From NCBI GenBank assembly GCA_003008705.1, contig PDUO01000062.1, positions 172,513 to 236,512 of the forward strand: a DNA stretch of 64,000 nt. The letters run 5' to 3'. Position 1 is the stretch's first letter; every line of letters begins with the position of its first letter. The position numbers and the translations under genes are program-made. Positions 1 to 11,700 of the stretch are shown in pieces. The notes below the pieces were generated by a model, which was given only the letters and a program-made list of their open reading frames with translations, was not told where the DNA came from and ran no database searches. The stretch comes from Pezicula radicicola. Lineage: Eukaryota > Ascomycota > Leotiomycetes > Helotiales > Dermateaceae.

Positions 1-263
1 GGGAGGAGGAGGGAAGACGAGGGAATGAGCCACGTGCTTTAAAACTTTCTGGAGGCATTCAAGAACTTGTGTATTAAGCAAAAATATCTAAAGATCCACA
101 CTAGCGGTAAAAGACTCGACGGTTAAATTCAGTCTTGATGGCCACATAACTTTGGAGCCGCAACCAATATGCCACAGCATTCGTTTTTTATGAAAGCTGT
201 CGCCGAAGTATTACGTGGAGGACGACTCACGGCTTCTTATCCGTACGCTTTCACTTGCATGTC

Positions 264-2718
264 TTAGGCAAATAGAGGAGGAGATGAAGTTGCTGCAAGA
301 GAAGGACATGGCCGCCTTTTAAAAAGGGGCAGGAGGGGGGCTAAATCGGTTAGTCGTAGTGCAATCGCGTTAAGGCATTCCCTAATAAATACTCCTTCTA
401 ATATAGTCTTGGCAAAGCTGTGGTACACAGCCTGAAAATGTGAAAGGAGCAAGAGTGTGCTATTGACATAGATATCAGGGGCGGGTCGGTTTATGATGAG
501 GATACGGAAGAACGAATTCTCTAGGTGGAGTTTATTATAGCAGAGAAAGATCCTTAAAGGGCCCAAGGATCTACCGCGGGTGGTAACTTTTTGTTTCCGT
601 TCCGCCGGTACGACGCACTCTAAATCGATCACCTAGACGAGGAAGATCTGACTTGGAAGTATTCTTCAAGATTGTTGCTAGACTGATGACTTCTATGCAT
701 TCGCTTCCCTCAATTATCTGTGGTGCTAATGAATCAGGAAAATCAAGAACTAATCCGAAACGACAATTGACTTCGCCGTTGAAGAAGCCTGAGCAATGTA
801 GGATGTTTAATCCCACAGATTTATCGGCGGGGATGAGTATTTTTACAACAAGTTCGACGCGCTCGGCCCCTTCTCTTGCTGAGACGATGCGATCTTTATA
901 TCACATCTATACCCCCTTTATCAGCTCAGTCATAAATTTGATTCCAGCCAGGCCGCCGACCTGAGACGTCACTGAACCATCTTGGAACACATCTCGAGTC
1001 CCTTTAAGTAATTTGGGCTCGTTGCAATGCGTGACAAGTTCCTGGATCAAAGCAGCTTAGAGTTTTTCATGCGCCTGGCTAGAAAGGCACGCAACTAGGC
1101 GGTTGTTGATATAACGAATTGGTATATAGAAATTGTTGTATTCAAGAAGCAGATCGCTTCCGTCACCTTCAAGTGCCGTTTGGAGGTTGCTTAGTCCTTC
1201 TAATATCAATTCAAAAAGGAGACTAAATGAATGTTAAGGCTCCTCAGAATAGGAACTAGCGCCCGTGATCCTATACACTTGTTTTTAGCATTAATATCTT
1301 ACCTCTTTAATGCGAACTGCGACCTGGCAATTGGTATTATCGCTATTTTTTAGAAGAGCGCTCTATAGCTTGTTAATCAAATCTGTTACTTTATAAATGG
1401 CTATGCCGCGAAGTGTTGTAACTACCTCTGCAGCGTCTGGTCGAGGATCCGCAGCCATACTGAGCATATTTCGAGCCAAGTTAACTAGCATCTTCCTTCT
1501 GTGCGTTGATCGAGCTTCTATCTTTTTCAGCCATTCGTGGACTTTTTAAATAGCTTTGTTGCCACAGTGAAAGCTAGATAACGTCCAGCAGCCCTCAACG
1601 GAAAACTCCTGATCTACTGCGAAGCCTTCTACCCCTTGTACTCCATAGATCAAGTATACCAAAACTTCAACAATTATATATCATAAGGACCATATGTCAC
1701 TTTTTCGTCTAGCTTTTCCACTGAGAAACCTAAGATTGGCAATATTCTCACATTTAGGGGCGAGATAGTCTATCTTCCCCTTCTTATGCGTAGACTTAGA
1801 GTCTTGAGATGCGTTCTTGAGATAATACAGTCTACAATCTACTCAAATAAAGGTGCCACCCTCGAGCAGAATAATATCTGGTTTCGGATCGTAATGGCAA
1901 CTAGTTAGTCTCAACTTAGCAGATTTTGCAACAAAGTCATGAATCTGTACTATTGCAGCAGAATGATTGTGAAGGCTGGTTATAAATGTCGAGTCGTCGC
2001 GAAAATTAGGCGGTCTCTTCATATGAAGCAATTTCTCTAATTCGCCATCTGGTGCTAGAAATAGGAGACTGTATTTGCCGTCGTAGGTGTAACAGCCCAA
2101 AAGGGATATAATACTAGATTGTTTAAGTTGTACTAGTATTGAAAGATTCTATATCTTTTGTTTTATAACTTCTACGAACCTCATCTTCGTCGACTGCAAC
2201 GAACTCCTTTCTTGCACGCTAAAATCAAATTAATTTTAGAAGACTTTATATGCGAGCATTTTAACTTCCAACCCGGGCCATGTCCGAACTGATGGTAAGC
2301 TTCATGAAGAATGGTCTCATATACTTCCCCAAAGGCACTCCTTTCCAATAAGCTTTTTCTTTAGGATTGGTAAAATTATTTTCGGCTGGAGAATATTTCT
2401 CGTGAAAACCGGAGAAGCAAACATCCAATGCTTTTTGTAGAACTTTGAAGCAACTTGCTTGGGCATAATCTTCTCAAGTTGCTCGAGCTGAAATAGCAGC
2501 TTAAGATCCAAATGCGACAGTGAATATTGGAATTAAACAGACTTTACGAAATCAATGGTGGCCTCCATGTGGTCTACGTACATGCTGAAAATCCGAAAAT
2601 TCCCAGCCATGATGCTCTCTACAACACCTTGGCGATCTTGCTTCTCCAAGGTCGATTTTAAAACCGCATTTCGCACGTTCTTAACAGTTATTGTGGTATT
2701 CAGAGTGAGACGCGGCAC
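264..2718 (-). pseudogene. Decayed kinase-like protein (fungal HeLo/NLR-associated type), two kinase-like lobes
   Basis: Reading the minus strand in shifting frames gives an ordered protein-kinase domain. There is a glycine-loop segment SAFGEVYE near 2310-2335, a lysine segment ARKEF near 2215, a catalytic-loop remnant CHYDPKPDIILLEGG near 1850-1900 (normally H-D-x-K-P-x-N), and an activation and APE region IDYLAPKCENI plus RKSDIW near 1700-1780. A C-lobe ending in RPDAAEVVTTLRG lies near 1420. Further downstream (264-820) a second kinase-like part has GEVNCRFGLV and LPRLGDRFRV, which resembles the C-terminal kinase-like region of fungal HeLo-type proteins. At least one frameshift lies inside the glycine loop (about 2335), and in-frame stops follow (for example just after GTFI at about 1843). 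The gene is clearly dead. A DUF7580 or NLR-type identity for the second lobe is inferred from motif style. Coding-like peptides continue toward 3200, so the original N-terminus may extend further. Confidence 0.6.
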
Positions 2719-3882
2719 AACATATTAATTCGAAACATTTTTACACCTTAATAAGTCTGATCTTTGAGGAACGCTGTTGGTAGGTTCCGAAAGACGAGAA
2801 TCGAGAGAAATATGTGACCTGGGTATAGAAGATAGTCGTACGGTAATAGGTGTGACTTGAAGGATGCATTCAATTCAAAGCAACCAAACAGCACTGTGGC
2901 CTATATGATCTACCCTGTTGGCTTCCACCTGATGCTCGAGTCTTCTTAAAGTTGTGCGATTTTCTCCTTTGTCCCATCAGCAAAGCTCCTGTACAAGGCT
3001 AGGTAGCCTCACGTCCGTCAAGCGTCGAGGAACAGTGAGAGTAACGTTATCGCTATGTGCCTAGCCTTCAAATCAGCCAGTCTTCTGAGCACGAATTAGA
3101 ACAAACCCGCACATCTTTCACTTTGAAATTGCTCCTAAATAACCTTTGGAGTAATTCTGATAGAAGTGCCTTATCGATATATCGTATATCGAGCGACTGC
3201 ATCTCGAGGTTTTAGGGGTTTATGACACAGTATAGAAGGCTCTAGATTCTGTAATTGGGCAAAGCGTCATTCTCATGTCGCAACACTGCTATGCTACTCG
3301 GTATGTGTGGAAATGGAAAACTCGTTTGCTTAATGCATGTGTGGGCGGATTGGTTAAGATACCCAGTTCTTGCCCATGCACAACACAGTCACCTCCCAGG
3401 GATTGGATCGTGAAACATCAATCAGCTCCTTTGGTATGGCACCACGTACTCACTCAATTTACTTTGAATTGGGCTGACGTTTCAGAACCGAAATACTCAC
3501 CACCTGTGCCAATAAGGATAATCATGTCGACAACAATATCCCCGCAAAGTCACGGCTGCTCCAGCTGGGAGGTTACCTACAGCAAAATCGAGGATCTGCA
3601 TCTCTTGGAAAGCCTAAAAGTCTATATCGCCAGCTGTTGCTCGATATTACGGTTAGTACCTCGCTGGTGTTCTAAAGATCTAACACGTGTTGACGTGCTT
3701 CAACTATTCCTCCAGGAAAATCGTGTGTCGGATTTCGTGATATAATTTTTCTTGACTAATTTCATATAGGGTCAAGAAAGGTTGAAATTTGTTTGATTAG
3801 AAGCCTCGATGAGATTTGAATTCTTGTCTTGTAAGAACGAAGCTCTGGTTTGTTCATCTTACTGTGAATATAATTTCACTAA
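2719..3882. other. Degenerate stretch, probable 5' continuation of the kinase-like pseudogene
   Basis: No intact gene is visible. The minus strand has protein-like patches, for example LLSELLQRLFRSNF near 3150 and ALYRSFADGTKEKIAQL near 2960, in frames broken by stops. A 156-codon plus-strand ORF (3275-3745) has no recognisable domain and overlaps the minus-strand remnants. I assign nothing here with confidence. Confidence 0.3.
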
Positions 3883-4284
3883 ATGATAACTGCTGGCCAG
3901 TCACCCTACCCTATCGTTTCTGGAGAGGATTGCAGAAAAATATCTGACGCTTACAGATCAGATACGAAGGCTGACTGCAAGGCTGAAGAGAGCGTAGCGG
4001 GCAACATTACTGTTTCCTTGAAAGATTTTCCAGACAAACTGATAGCACTCGACATCAAAGTCGTGACTCAGGTATGCATCAAAATACTATCGGTAAAAAG
4101 TGGCGTCATTTTAGACAAAAGACTTTCTACTATAAGTCTAGATAGAGATCTTTTTATAGCCTCCGCCGACCACCATTATTTCGATATCAGTCACAAAGAA
4201 TGTAACATGTCTAATCGAGCAGAGTGCCTTGCATTGGCCGAAAGGTCAAGGCTGTTTGTTCATGGAAAGTACAAATCACTATGA
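3883..4284 (+). other. Unassigned 133-codon ORF
   Basis: An ATG-started open frame overlaps the 3' end of the minus-strand F-box-like ORF by a few bases. The composition is balanced, with no signal peptide, membrane segment or motif that I recognise. It lies in a region where all neighbours are broken, so chance openness or the remains of an exon are both possible. I do not claim a function. Confidence 0.2.
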
Positions 4285-4791
4285 AAAAGAGAAGTGAAAT
4301 TCCATAATATAACAAAACGCAGACGTTCCTGAACACCATATAAGCTGCATAGCATTGCCATTTAGCTTCCCTGCAAGTACGTGGAAATTCCCGCTGTACA
4401 TGTTTGGGACCGATTCTGACATGCAGGATTCCTCCCACTTTACTCCTAGAATTAACATGTCGTATGCAAATTTAGCAGCTCCAAGCTGACCAGAGGAACA
4501 ATAGAAATCCCAGTCTGAGAAGCTTGTAGCTGCATTTTCGTATCGAAACCCGCTGGCTTGAGACCCGGACAAAACAACGGAACATGCACGCATAGATGAC
4601 ATCAGAAAATCTGGATGCCCTGTCAGTTGCCGGGAGTACCTTCTCGGGTCATATTTGTAATATAGTGTCTCATCTAGTGTGACACCTTTGATTGCGTTGC
4701 ACAAAGACGGTAGGTCAGTATTAGCAGTATAGTCAGCTATCTTAAGAAATATTTCTACAGGTATCTTTTCAGAGTAGAGCATGGTAGCCAT
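4279..4791 (-). pseudogene. Remnant of fungal protein with F-box-like start and nucleotidyltransferase-like motif
   Basis: The 170-codon ORF starts at an ATG. An N-terminal helix IPVEIFLKIADYT resembles the start of fungal F-box-like domains. Residues about 80-105 read VLSGSQASGFRYENA followed by SDWDFYC, the G-S-x-A-S...S-D-W-D-F pattern found in a large set of uncharacterised fungal proteins with a nucleotidyltransferase-like core. The C-terminal part (residues about 145-170: LNGNAMQLIW, then IMEFHFSFS) resembles the next conserved block of that set but stops abruptly. The frame therefore looks truncated by a stop inside the domain. Function is unknown, and family membership is inferred from motif style only. 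Confidence 0.45.
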
Positions 4792-4841
4792 CGTCGATTA
4801 GTGATTCTCGCAGCATTGTTGCGTTTTATACTTATGAAAGC

Positions 4842-5185
4842 ATGGCATCAACTCATAATAACGTACTTCTCCACAATGGAATAAGCTTGTATGTAACGTA
4901 TCCATCAAGTGATCCTCAAGTAACTACAGCAATATTATCCAAATCCCAATATAACAAGGCAATGCAGTTCTTCCTTAAGTGGGCATCACATTTAGAGACC
5001 TTGAGCTCAGATGCATTCCCAGGGATTTTCGAGGTTATTGTGCAGGTCCATCTGAGGCTGATGGCACAAGTCACGGAATTGCAGTAGAATGGAAAATAGC
5101 AGAAAATGAGGATAGCAATCGAAAAGAAGGGTCCAAAGATATAGAACTTTGTGTAACATTTATAGGAACTAACAAGTTTGCATGA
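4842..5185 (+). other. Two overlapping short ORFs, possible decayed exon
   Basis: Frame 1 (4842-5087) and frame 2 (4979-5185) overlap. The protein-like part seems to move from the first to the second near 4980, as if one exon carried a frameshift (SHGIAVEWKIAEN in the second frame). No family recognised. It starts about 50 bp from the divergently oriented ORF ending its 5' side at 4791. Confidence 0.2.
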
Positions 5186-5636
5186 TACAGCATTCCAAAA
5201 TCTGGAAGTAATCTAAGTATAATAAAAGTATTTATTGCAAATATTATAATTAAATTATGTCCTGTTGTATCGGTGGTGAGATGAATCTGTTGCACTCGAT
5301 GATCGATGAGATGACGCATAAAATATATTATGGAAGCCCTGAGTGAATAGTTCAAGTTGGACATTTTAAAAGTACTTTACATACATAGATATCATTTGAT
5401 TAAAGTTGTCAAGTACTTCAATAAACGATGAGCTCAAGGTATGCCTGTGTTTGAGAGTTTTACCTTCTACTATTTGATAGCATATTACCAGCATAACTAA
5501 GGGCATTACAATCTACACAAGAGTTTACAATAGGCACTGAAGATACCATCTTTTTATAAAACGAAAATGATCCTATGTATTAACTGGTTTCCACTTTCGA
5601 TGCTCTCCTTGCTCCTCCTGAACCTATAGTAAATCC
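5186..5636. other. No gene seen
   Basis: AT-leaning sequence with only short open frames on both strands. I see no exon, repeat or RNA gene that can be supported. Confidence 0.4.
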
Positions 5637-6739
5637 CTAACACAAGGGTAGACGAGACCACGGAAATGCATAGTGTCTACATGAATCAGAGATGTATACC
5701 TCACGACGCGATGCAGGCAAGCACCATTTGTCTGGCTCTACTATTAAAAGGGAATCCATGTAAGTACCCCATATGTTAGGATAAAGGACTACGGATGAGC
5801 TTTCAAGATTTCGTAGAGTAGAGTAAAATTTAATAAGAACTTTATCCTTGCCGATGAGATGAGTAGATCGTATATTGTTAAATTCTATAGTGATTAGGAA
5901 GTTGTCATCTATTCTCTGAATCATCACTATAATGTCCATGAGCTTGGATATCGATGAGACAACCCTCTTCATAGTTTTGGAAACGAATGACGAAAGGAAT
6001 AGTATGTACACAGTAGCAGGCTTCTGATCTACGATACACGTTAAAAACATGTATATAAGTGTATCTACCTGAGCAAAAGACTTCTTTTTTGTGGACGTAT
6101 TAGAGGATCCGGAGAGGAAACAGAATATTTTTTATTAAAAAGGTGAGGATTAGTACACTCTATAGCAGATGCTATTGCTGCATACCCACTACCAATTTTT
6201 GCACAATCCCCTTCAGAATGAACACCCTTTTTGAATTTTTCAATCGTATCAGTCATGCTACTAGTGTTTGGTGCAACATCGTTGTATACCTTTTATTTGC
6301 CCAATGACAGCACTACAACGTTTACCCGTCTTTTGTCTTTGAAAATGATTGTATTTCCGTCGTCCATTGCAGATCCAGATCTTCTGCTTGGTGTCAAATA
6401 GGCACAGATGGACGCATCTGTCACCCAGTACTCCCTAAATCCGTTTCTGTACGCTGGAGTAAGTACAGACTTCACTGTCCTTGGTGGAGATGCACTGCAT
6501 ACGGCGGAGCACTTCTCACTCAGTCTAGACAGCAGCTCCACGCCATGGTATATCGCAGAAGAATCAGTTGAATGATATGTACAATCCACTCCCCGCTCCT
6601 TACAGTTCCCCACAACCTTTTTTACAGACCGTCTAGATATGTACAGCATACTTCTGTGACCTCTGATACAAAGAAGACGTTTAGGTAGTGTAAATATTAT
6701 GTGGGCATCGCAATTGGAACTAATATGGTGTCGCTTCAA
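5637..6739 (-). pseudogene. Broken gene for uncharacterised fungal protein
   Basis: Three minus-strand ORFs (6739-6293, 6256-6065, 6050-5637) follow in order. The first two share one frame and are separated only by a TAA just after VVVLSLGK, the CAA-to-TAA change expected from RIP. The third is in another frame. Between the second and third lies GTAGAT...CGTAG, which could be a short intron, but the phases do not fit cleanly, so a frameshift is equally likely. The protein-like text includes GFREYWVTDASICAYLT (6739 ORF), SPDPLIRPQKRSLLLR and DKVLIKFYSTLRNLESSS then YPNIWGTYMD (5637 ORF). It may belong to the same type of fungal protein as the remnant at 4279-4791. Function unknown. Confidence 0.4.
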
Positions 6740-7129
6740 TGCTTCTAGAATTCACGCATTCGATACTAACTATTCTATGGGGAGAAGAACTACTATCTGC
6801 ACCAGTGGTGCCTTCCGGTGGTGCCTTCCACATGCCCCCTCCCCACAAAATGACCGTCCGCGGTCATCATTCGACTAAGTCAAGGCCAGTGTAAAAACTA
6901 TTGTTGTGAAAAGCCATCCTTGAGTAAATCATTCGCCTACTGCATCTGCGTTCCATCGCCATCAGTTGTTCTATCGCTATTAGTTGATTAAGGACTTGTT
7001 CACGGTTGCCGAGGTAACAGCATCGAGGAGGTGACCATATGGGGAGCCGCCTAGTGGCTATCGTAGTGAAGATGGATGTCGGTTGTGCTGGGAGCTGCCT
7101 AATCGTTGTAGCGGAGAAGGTCGAGGGAC
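6740..7129. other. Right flank of the retroelement; no LTR recognised
   Basis: This is the 3' side of the minus-strand retrotransposon, where an LTR would be expected. I compared it by eye with 12554-12960 and found no convincing direct repeat. A small direct duplication, gtggtgccttcc, occurs near 6806-6835. No gene is supported. Confidence 0.35.
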
Positions 7130-7620
7130 TTAACGCAGGAACTGAACGTTATCGTCACCAGAAGCCGTCAAGGGTTGGTGAGTGGATTTGCGGCGAGCAA
7201 GCTCCTCTGGGTGCTGCATAACGGGAGTGCGGTCCTTAAATGCTACCCCCATTGGCATCTCAACAAACCTATGGTGCCAGTTTGGGCACACCTGCTCTAG
7301 GATATCGGAAACTTCGAAACCTTCTCTGCCCAAGTAGATGGCGATAGTCTTTGTTGCCTTCTCAGGTGTAGAGAGCTTGTTGTCCTTCATAGGTACAATC
7401 AGGACGCTTACTCGCTTGTCCACAACAAATGCTCCATTCACTGCTAGGGAGTCGCGGAAGTTCTGCCGTGGTAAGCAGGGATCGCCGATACACTTGCGAG
7501 ATGGGTATGGGAAGCGGCCAGATCAGCAATCGAAGGGGAAGAAACCACTAATGTAACGCTGCGGGACGACTGACCACCAGTGGCCCATGTAATTATCCGT
7601 AGATTTGATGTTGATAGGGT
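7130..7620 (-). pseudogene. Unassigned C-terminal extension of the retroelement pol
   Basis: Beyond the chromodomain-like segment the minus strand remains protein-like for about 150 codons. It includes NYMGHWWSVVPQRYISGFF, one TGA (a CGA change would fit), RQNFRDSLAVNGAFVVDKR, then TIAIYLGREGFEVSDILEQ and FVEMPMGVAFKDRT. The last part is the open 103-codon frame 7441-7130. It is joined to the chromo-like part through a frame change near 7625. I do not recognise the domain. It may be a pol C-terminal extension or a separate small ORF between pol and the LTR. Confidence 0.4.
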
Positions 7621-7639
7621 TGGTACAATTCGTTCGTGC

Positions 7640-10600
7640 CGACTCGTTCATAGGGCAGTTGACGCTCTGCGTCCCAGTAAAGCGTGGTGAGCTCTTGACC
7701 AGGTTTGATCCAGAATAACATGTTGCGTTGACGGGCGCTGACCGAAGGTACCCTCTTCAAGTAGTGCAGCTTCTTCCAACCGTCACGCGTCGGTGCTCGA
7801 GATTCTTTGTACAGAATCCTCTCGATTATATACCGCTCCTGTCCGTCAACATGGATAGGCCCCGAGGCGGGAGGTCACGCATATAAGGGTCTGTCGGGAC
7901 TTTCTCCAGATGGCATTTGCTTATGACCGGGTGAATTTTTAGCCAGTCGGGAAGCTCGAGTTTATAGGCAAGCGGGGAATGGACTTTTATGACGGTGTAG
8001 GGTCCGCTAGTCTGGAACGAGAGCTTGGCCTGGTTGTGGAGGATCCGGTAACCTTTAGCAGTACCTTTGGCGAGTTTAAGGCGGACTTGGTCACCGACTT
8101 GGAGCTGGATAAGAACATGTTTCTTATCGTAGGCGATCTTCATTCGGACCTGCGATAGCTGCAAGGCGGCAGCTGCCTCTTCGTGGAGGGCGTGGTGTCT
8201 GGCGATGAAGTCCGCTGCACCCTCTGGCGTAAGTGGGACGTCGTCGAGGACCGTCATGTCGAGTACAGAGCGAGGTTCTCTGCCATACAACATTAGGTAT
8301 AGGCTGAAACCTGTTGAAGCGTTAGTGCAGCTATTAAGAATCGCTAGGATATAGGGCAGGAAGTCCTCCCAGGAGGATTGGTCGAAGCCACCGGCTATAC
8401 AACAGCGTAGTGCATAGGTGACAGTTTGATTAGATTTCTCCGATTGGCCATTGGCAGAGGGGTGGTGAGCTGTAGTCATGGCAAGCTTTATTCGGGCATA
8501 GCTACAGAGTTCTCTCCAGAAGGCAGAAATGAATCGACCATCTCTGTCGGAGATGAGCTTATCTAGCAGTCCCCAGTCTGGGTATATCTAGCGAAAGTAC
8601 GCTAGATCCCAGTCCTTGGCGCCATAGGTATCCTTCCCAATGACGACACGGACGAATTTCGAGGTCTGATCAGTAATAGGAAGTATGGCGTTATTCCCAT
8701 TGACAGATAATGGGAATGCTGTCACGAAATCCAAGCATAACGTGGAGAAGGGCCGCACTAGCGTCTCAAAAGGCATTAGCGAGCCATATGGGAGATGGTT
8801 TTTCGGCTTTGCTGCATTGCTGCATTGCACACCGGGCAGGCCGTGACGTAAGTTTTCACCTCCTTGGTGAGGCGCTTAAAAGAAATATGGCGCTTGGGGA
8901 AGTCGTATGTTCTATCCGGGCCAACATGAGCCCGATCATTATAGGGGATTTTTAAACCCCGGGATAAAACGGCCCGGTATACAGAGACGTTCATTTCCGT
9001 CACCGAGAAAGAAGAGTAGCTTGCTGTGCGGATTAATGCGTAATTGCTCGAGGGTGGTAACTGGAGATCCGGCCTCGGATGTGTCTTTCAGCATGGAGAG
9101 CATCTTACGGTATACCGCTCCAAAGGTTTTGTCTGATGGGAACGCGCGCGCTACGGACTGGAGGAACTCCGGATCAATGTGCAGGGCGGCTGCAACAAGA
9201 GAGGATCCGTCGTCATCTGGGGAGAAGTTCATGATGGAGCAGCCTGAAGATGTAGTGGCGGCTAGAGACGTGGGCTCGGAGGAAGGGCACATTCGAGAAA
9301 GGCTATCGGCATTCTGGTGGTGCATCCCAGCTCGATGGATTATTTCTATGCAACCTAGGAATTTGGAAAGAAACATACTCCAGTTAGTGAGTCGGTAGCC
9401 GAGTTTCTTCTTCGGAGAGAAGGAGTCAATGATGGCTTGGTGATTAGTAACGACTTTAAAGTTGCCGTCGGTGTACTGGGGGAGCTTTTATAACGCCCAA
9501 ACAAGTGCTCCTATTTCAAGTTCCGTTGGCCAGTAATTCTTCTCCGCCGAGGAGAGTTCCTTAGAGAGGTAGAGGATGACTCGCTCTACGCCTTGATCAT
9601 CCATCTGGTGCAGGGCAGCTCCGTAAACCCAATCCTTGCTGCCGTCAGTGTATAACAGGAAGGGCTTATCAAAATCCAGGTACGCTAGCGTAAGCGCTGT
9701 ACATAACCTGTCCTTGAGAACCGTCCACGCTGTGTGGCACTTGTCCATAAGGTCATCGGGGACTATGGACTTCTTAGTCCGTATAGAGAAGGTAGTGTGT
9801 GCGGGAAGTGGTATTGGTGTTCGCTCCGCATGCTTGCCCCGTTCATGGCCATCCCAGACTGCCTTAGAAAAGCCAATGGTTTTAAGGCGGTAGACTAGGG
9901 CCATAATCGCCGCAAAATGCTCCACAACCTAGCGGTAGTAGTTAAAGAACCCAATGGCAATCTCTAGTTGGGACAGCGTGGTGGGGAATTCCCATTTGCG
10001 GATGGCCTCAATCTTCTCCTCGAGAGTGGAAAATCCCAACCTTGATACATGGTGTCCGATGGCGGTGATGGTCGGTTAGGCAAAAAAGCACTTCTTAAGG
10101 GATAGAGTCACGCCTAATCTTTCAAGTAGGTCAAGGATAATATCGAGGTGCTGGAGATGGTCCTGTGTGGTGCGGGAAGACACGATAATATCGTCGATAT
10201 AGACTAGGACAAATTTCCAAAGGTAGTCCTCGAAAAGGCTTTCCATTCGATGCTAGAAGAAAGAGGGAGCTGAGGAGAATCCTATAGTGGTAGCCGTTAA
10301 TTGTTCATGACCGCGGTGCGCTGACACCATGGCGATCTTCCACCAATCCTCAGAGGCAATTTTCTGTTGGAAGAAGGATTTAGTCATATCTATAGACGAG
10401 AATACTATGCCACCACTGAGGGATTGAAGGATCGTGTCCTGCCGAGGTAAGGGGTAGGCGTCGACCTTGAGCTTAGTGTTCACGCAGCGGAGATCAATAA
10501 TGACGCGGGGCTTGCCATTACGCCATACCACGAATGCTGGGGAAGCTGCGGGGCTTGGGGTCCTAAGGGGAACTTCCTCCAAGCTGCCGTCGTGGCGCAT

Positions 10601-11700
10601 TGGGTCAGAACGGAGTTCATTCCCTGCATATCCTTCTTCGACATTGGGTATAGGGCCTACCGTAGGTCGGAGATGTCAACCCCTTTCTTGAATAGTATAG
10701 GCATAGTAATACCGTCATTAAAACAACCGAGGCCATCTCGGAAAAAATGTTGATGCTTCCGGAGAACGTCTCAGACTTGGCTCTGAAATTCCTCTCCCCA
10801 GTGCCAGGAGACATTCGCCCCGTCAACTGTCACCTTATCCTCCGGGGCCTTAACCAAAAATGGGTATCCCTAGGGAACTGAACCTTCTGGTTGGTCTCCA
10901 GAATCAGGCGACGATCCTTGGAATATGTCCTCAATACCGAGGAAGACTTCGTATTTCGGGGACGTTTCACATAGGAAGAGTACACCTAGTTTGGTATGTT
11001 TGGGGAGGAATATTAGCTCATTCCCGAAGTTGGCAAATAGTAAGATGGTTTCATTATTATCAACGACGCAGTTAGGCAGAGAAGCGTAGTGGCCAATGTC
11101 ACCGCTAAAAGGGGAGCCAGCATTAAGGCGGGCCTTAGACTAGGGAGTCACCAGGTATCCGTCCGCGCGGGGAGGAAGATGGCGGTAGTGAATAGGAAGG
11201 TTAATCCCCTCTCCAGGAAGGACTACGGTGGCTTAGGTAAGATAAATAACGGCGGCCTTAAATTCACGGGATTGCTGGCGACAATAAATAGGGATGTGAT
11301 CCCCGGAAGCACCGACTTGGAGGTATCACGGTTCTTTTGCGCGTAGGACGGTGCTGATTTCGTTGGGGAGGATCCAATCCACTCCTAATAAGACGTTGCA
11401 GGATGAATGCTCTACGACAAAGGCTCGAGCGGAAGGCAGAGTTACGGTACACTTATCGTCGGTGAGAAATGAGAGATGGAGATCCACGTGGGTCGGTACC
11501 GATCCCGGAAATGGGGATAGGCGGTGATTTATGGATTGGAAGATCAGGAAAGAACCGGTGAAGAGTGGACAGAGAGATCAGAGACAGGTCTCCGCCAGAG
11601 TCCGGGCAATATTCAATCCAAGAAGCAGTACTCGTAGTTTTGTACTATATGTGGCTTCTGAGCTGTCAGCCTGGAGGATTGTCACCGAGTCTTTATGGTT
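7640..11700 (-). pseudogene. pol: Retrotransposon pol (protease, RT, RNase H, integrase, chromo-like), disrupted
   Basis: The polyprotein would mature into enzymes that copy element RNA to DNA and insert it. Protease: DSGGDLSLIS near 11575-11602 and the second conserved strand VLLGVDW near 11380. RT: AFVVWRNGKPRVIIDL (10500-10550), PLPRQDTILQSLSGG, then VYIDDIIVSSRTTQDHLQHL (10155-10215). RNase H: KPFLLYTDGSKDWVYGAAL (about 9640-9670) and HHQNADSLSR near 9310. Integrase: HISFKRLTKEVKTYVTACPVC (8830-8890), core start LCLDFVTAFP (about 8730), and HHPSANGQSEKSNQTV near 8420-8465. Chromo-like tail: GQERYIIERILYKES near 7800-7845. At least four same-frame stops and two frameshifts make it inactive. 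Confidence 0.9.
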
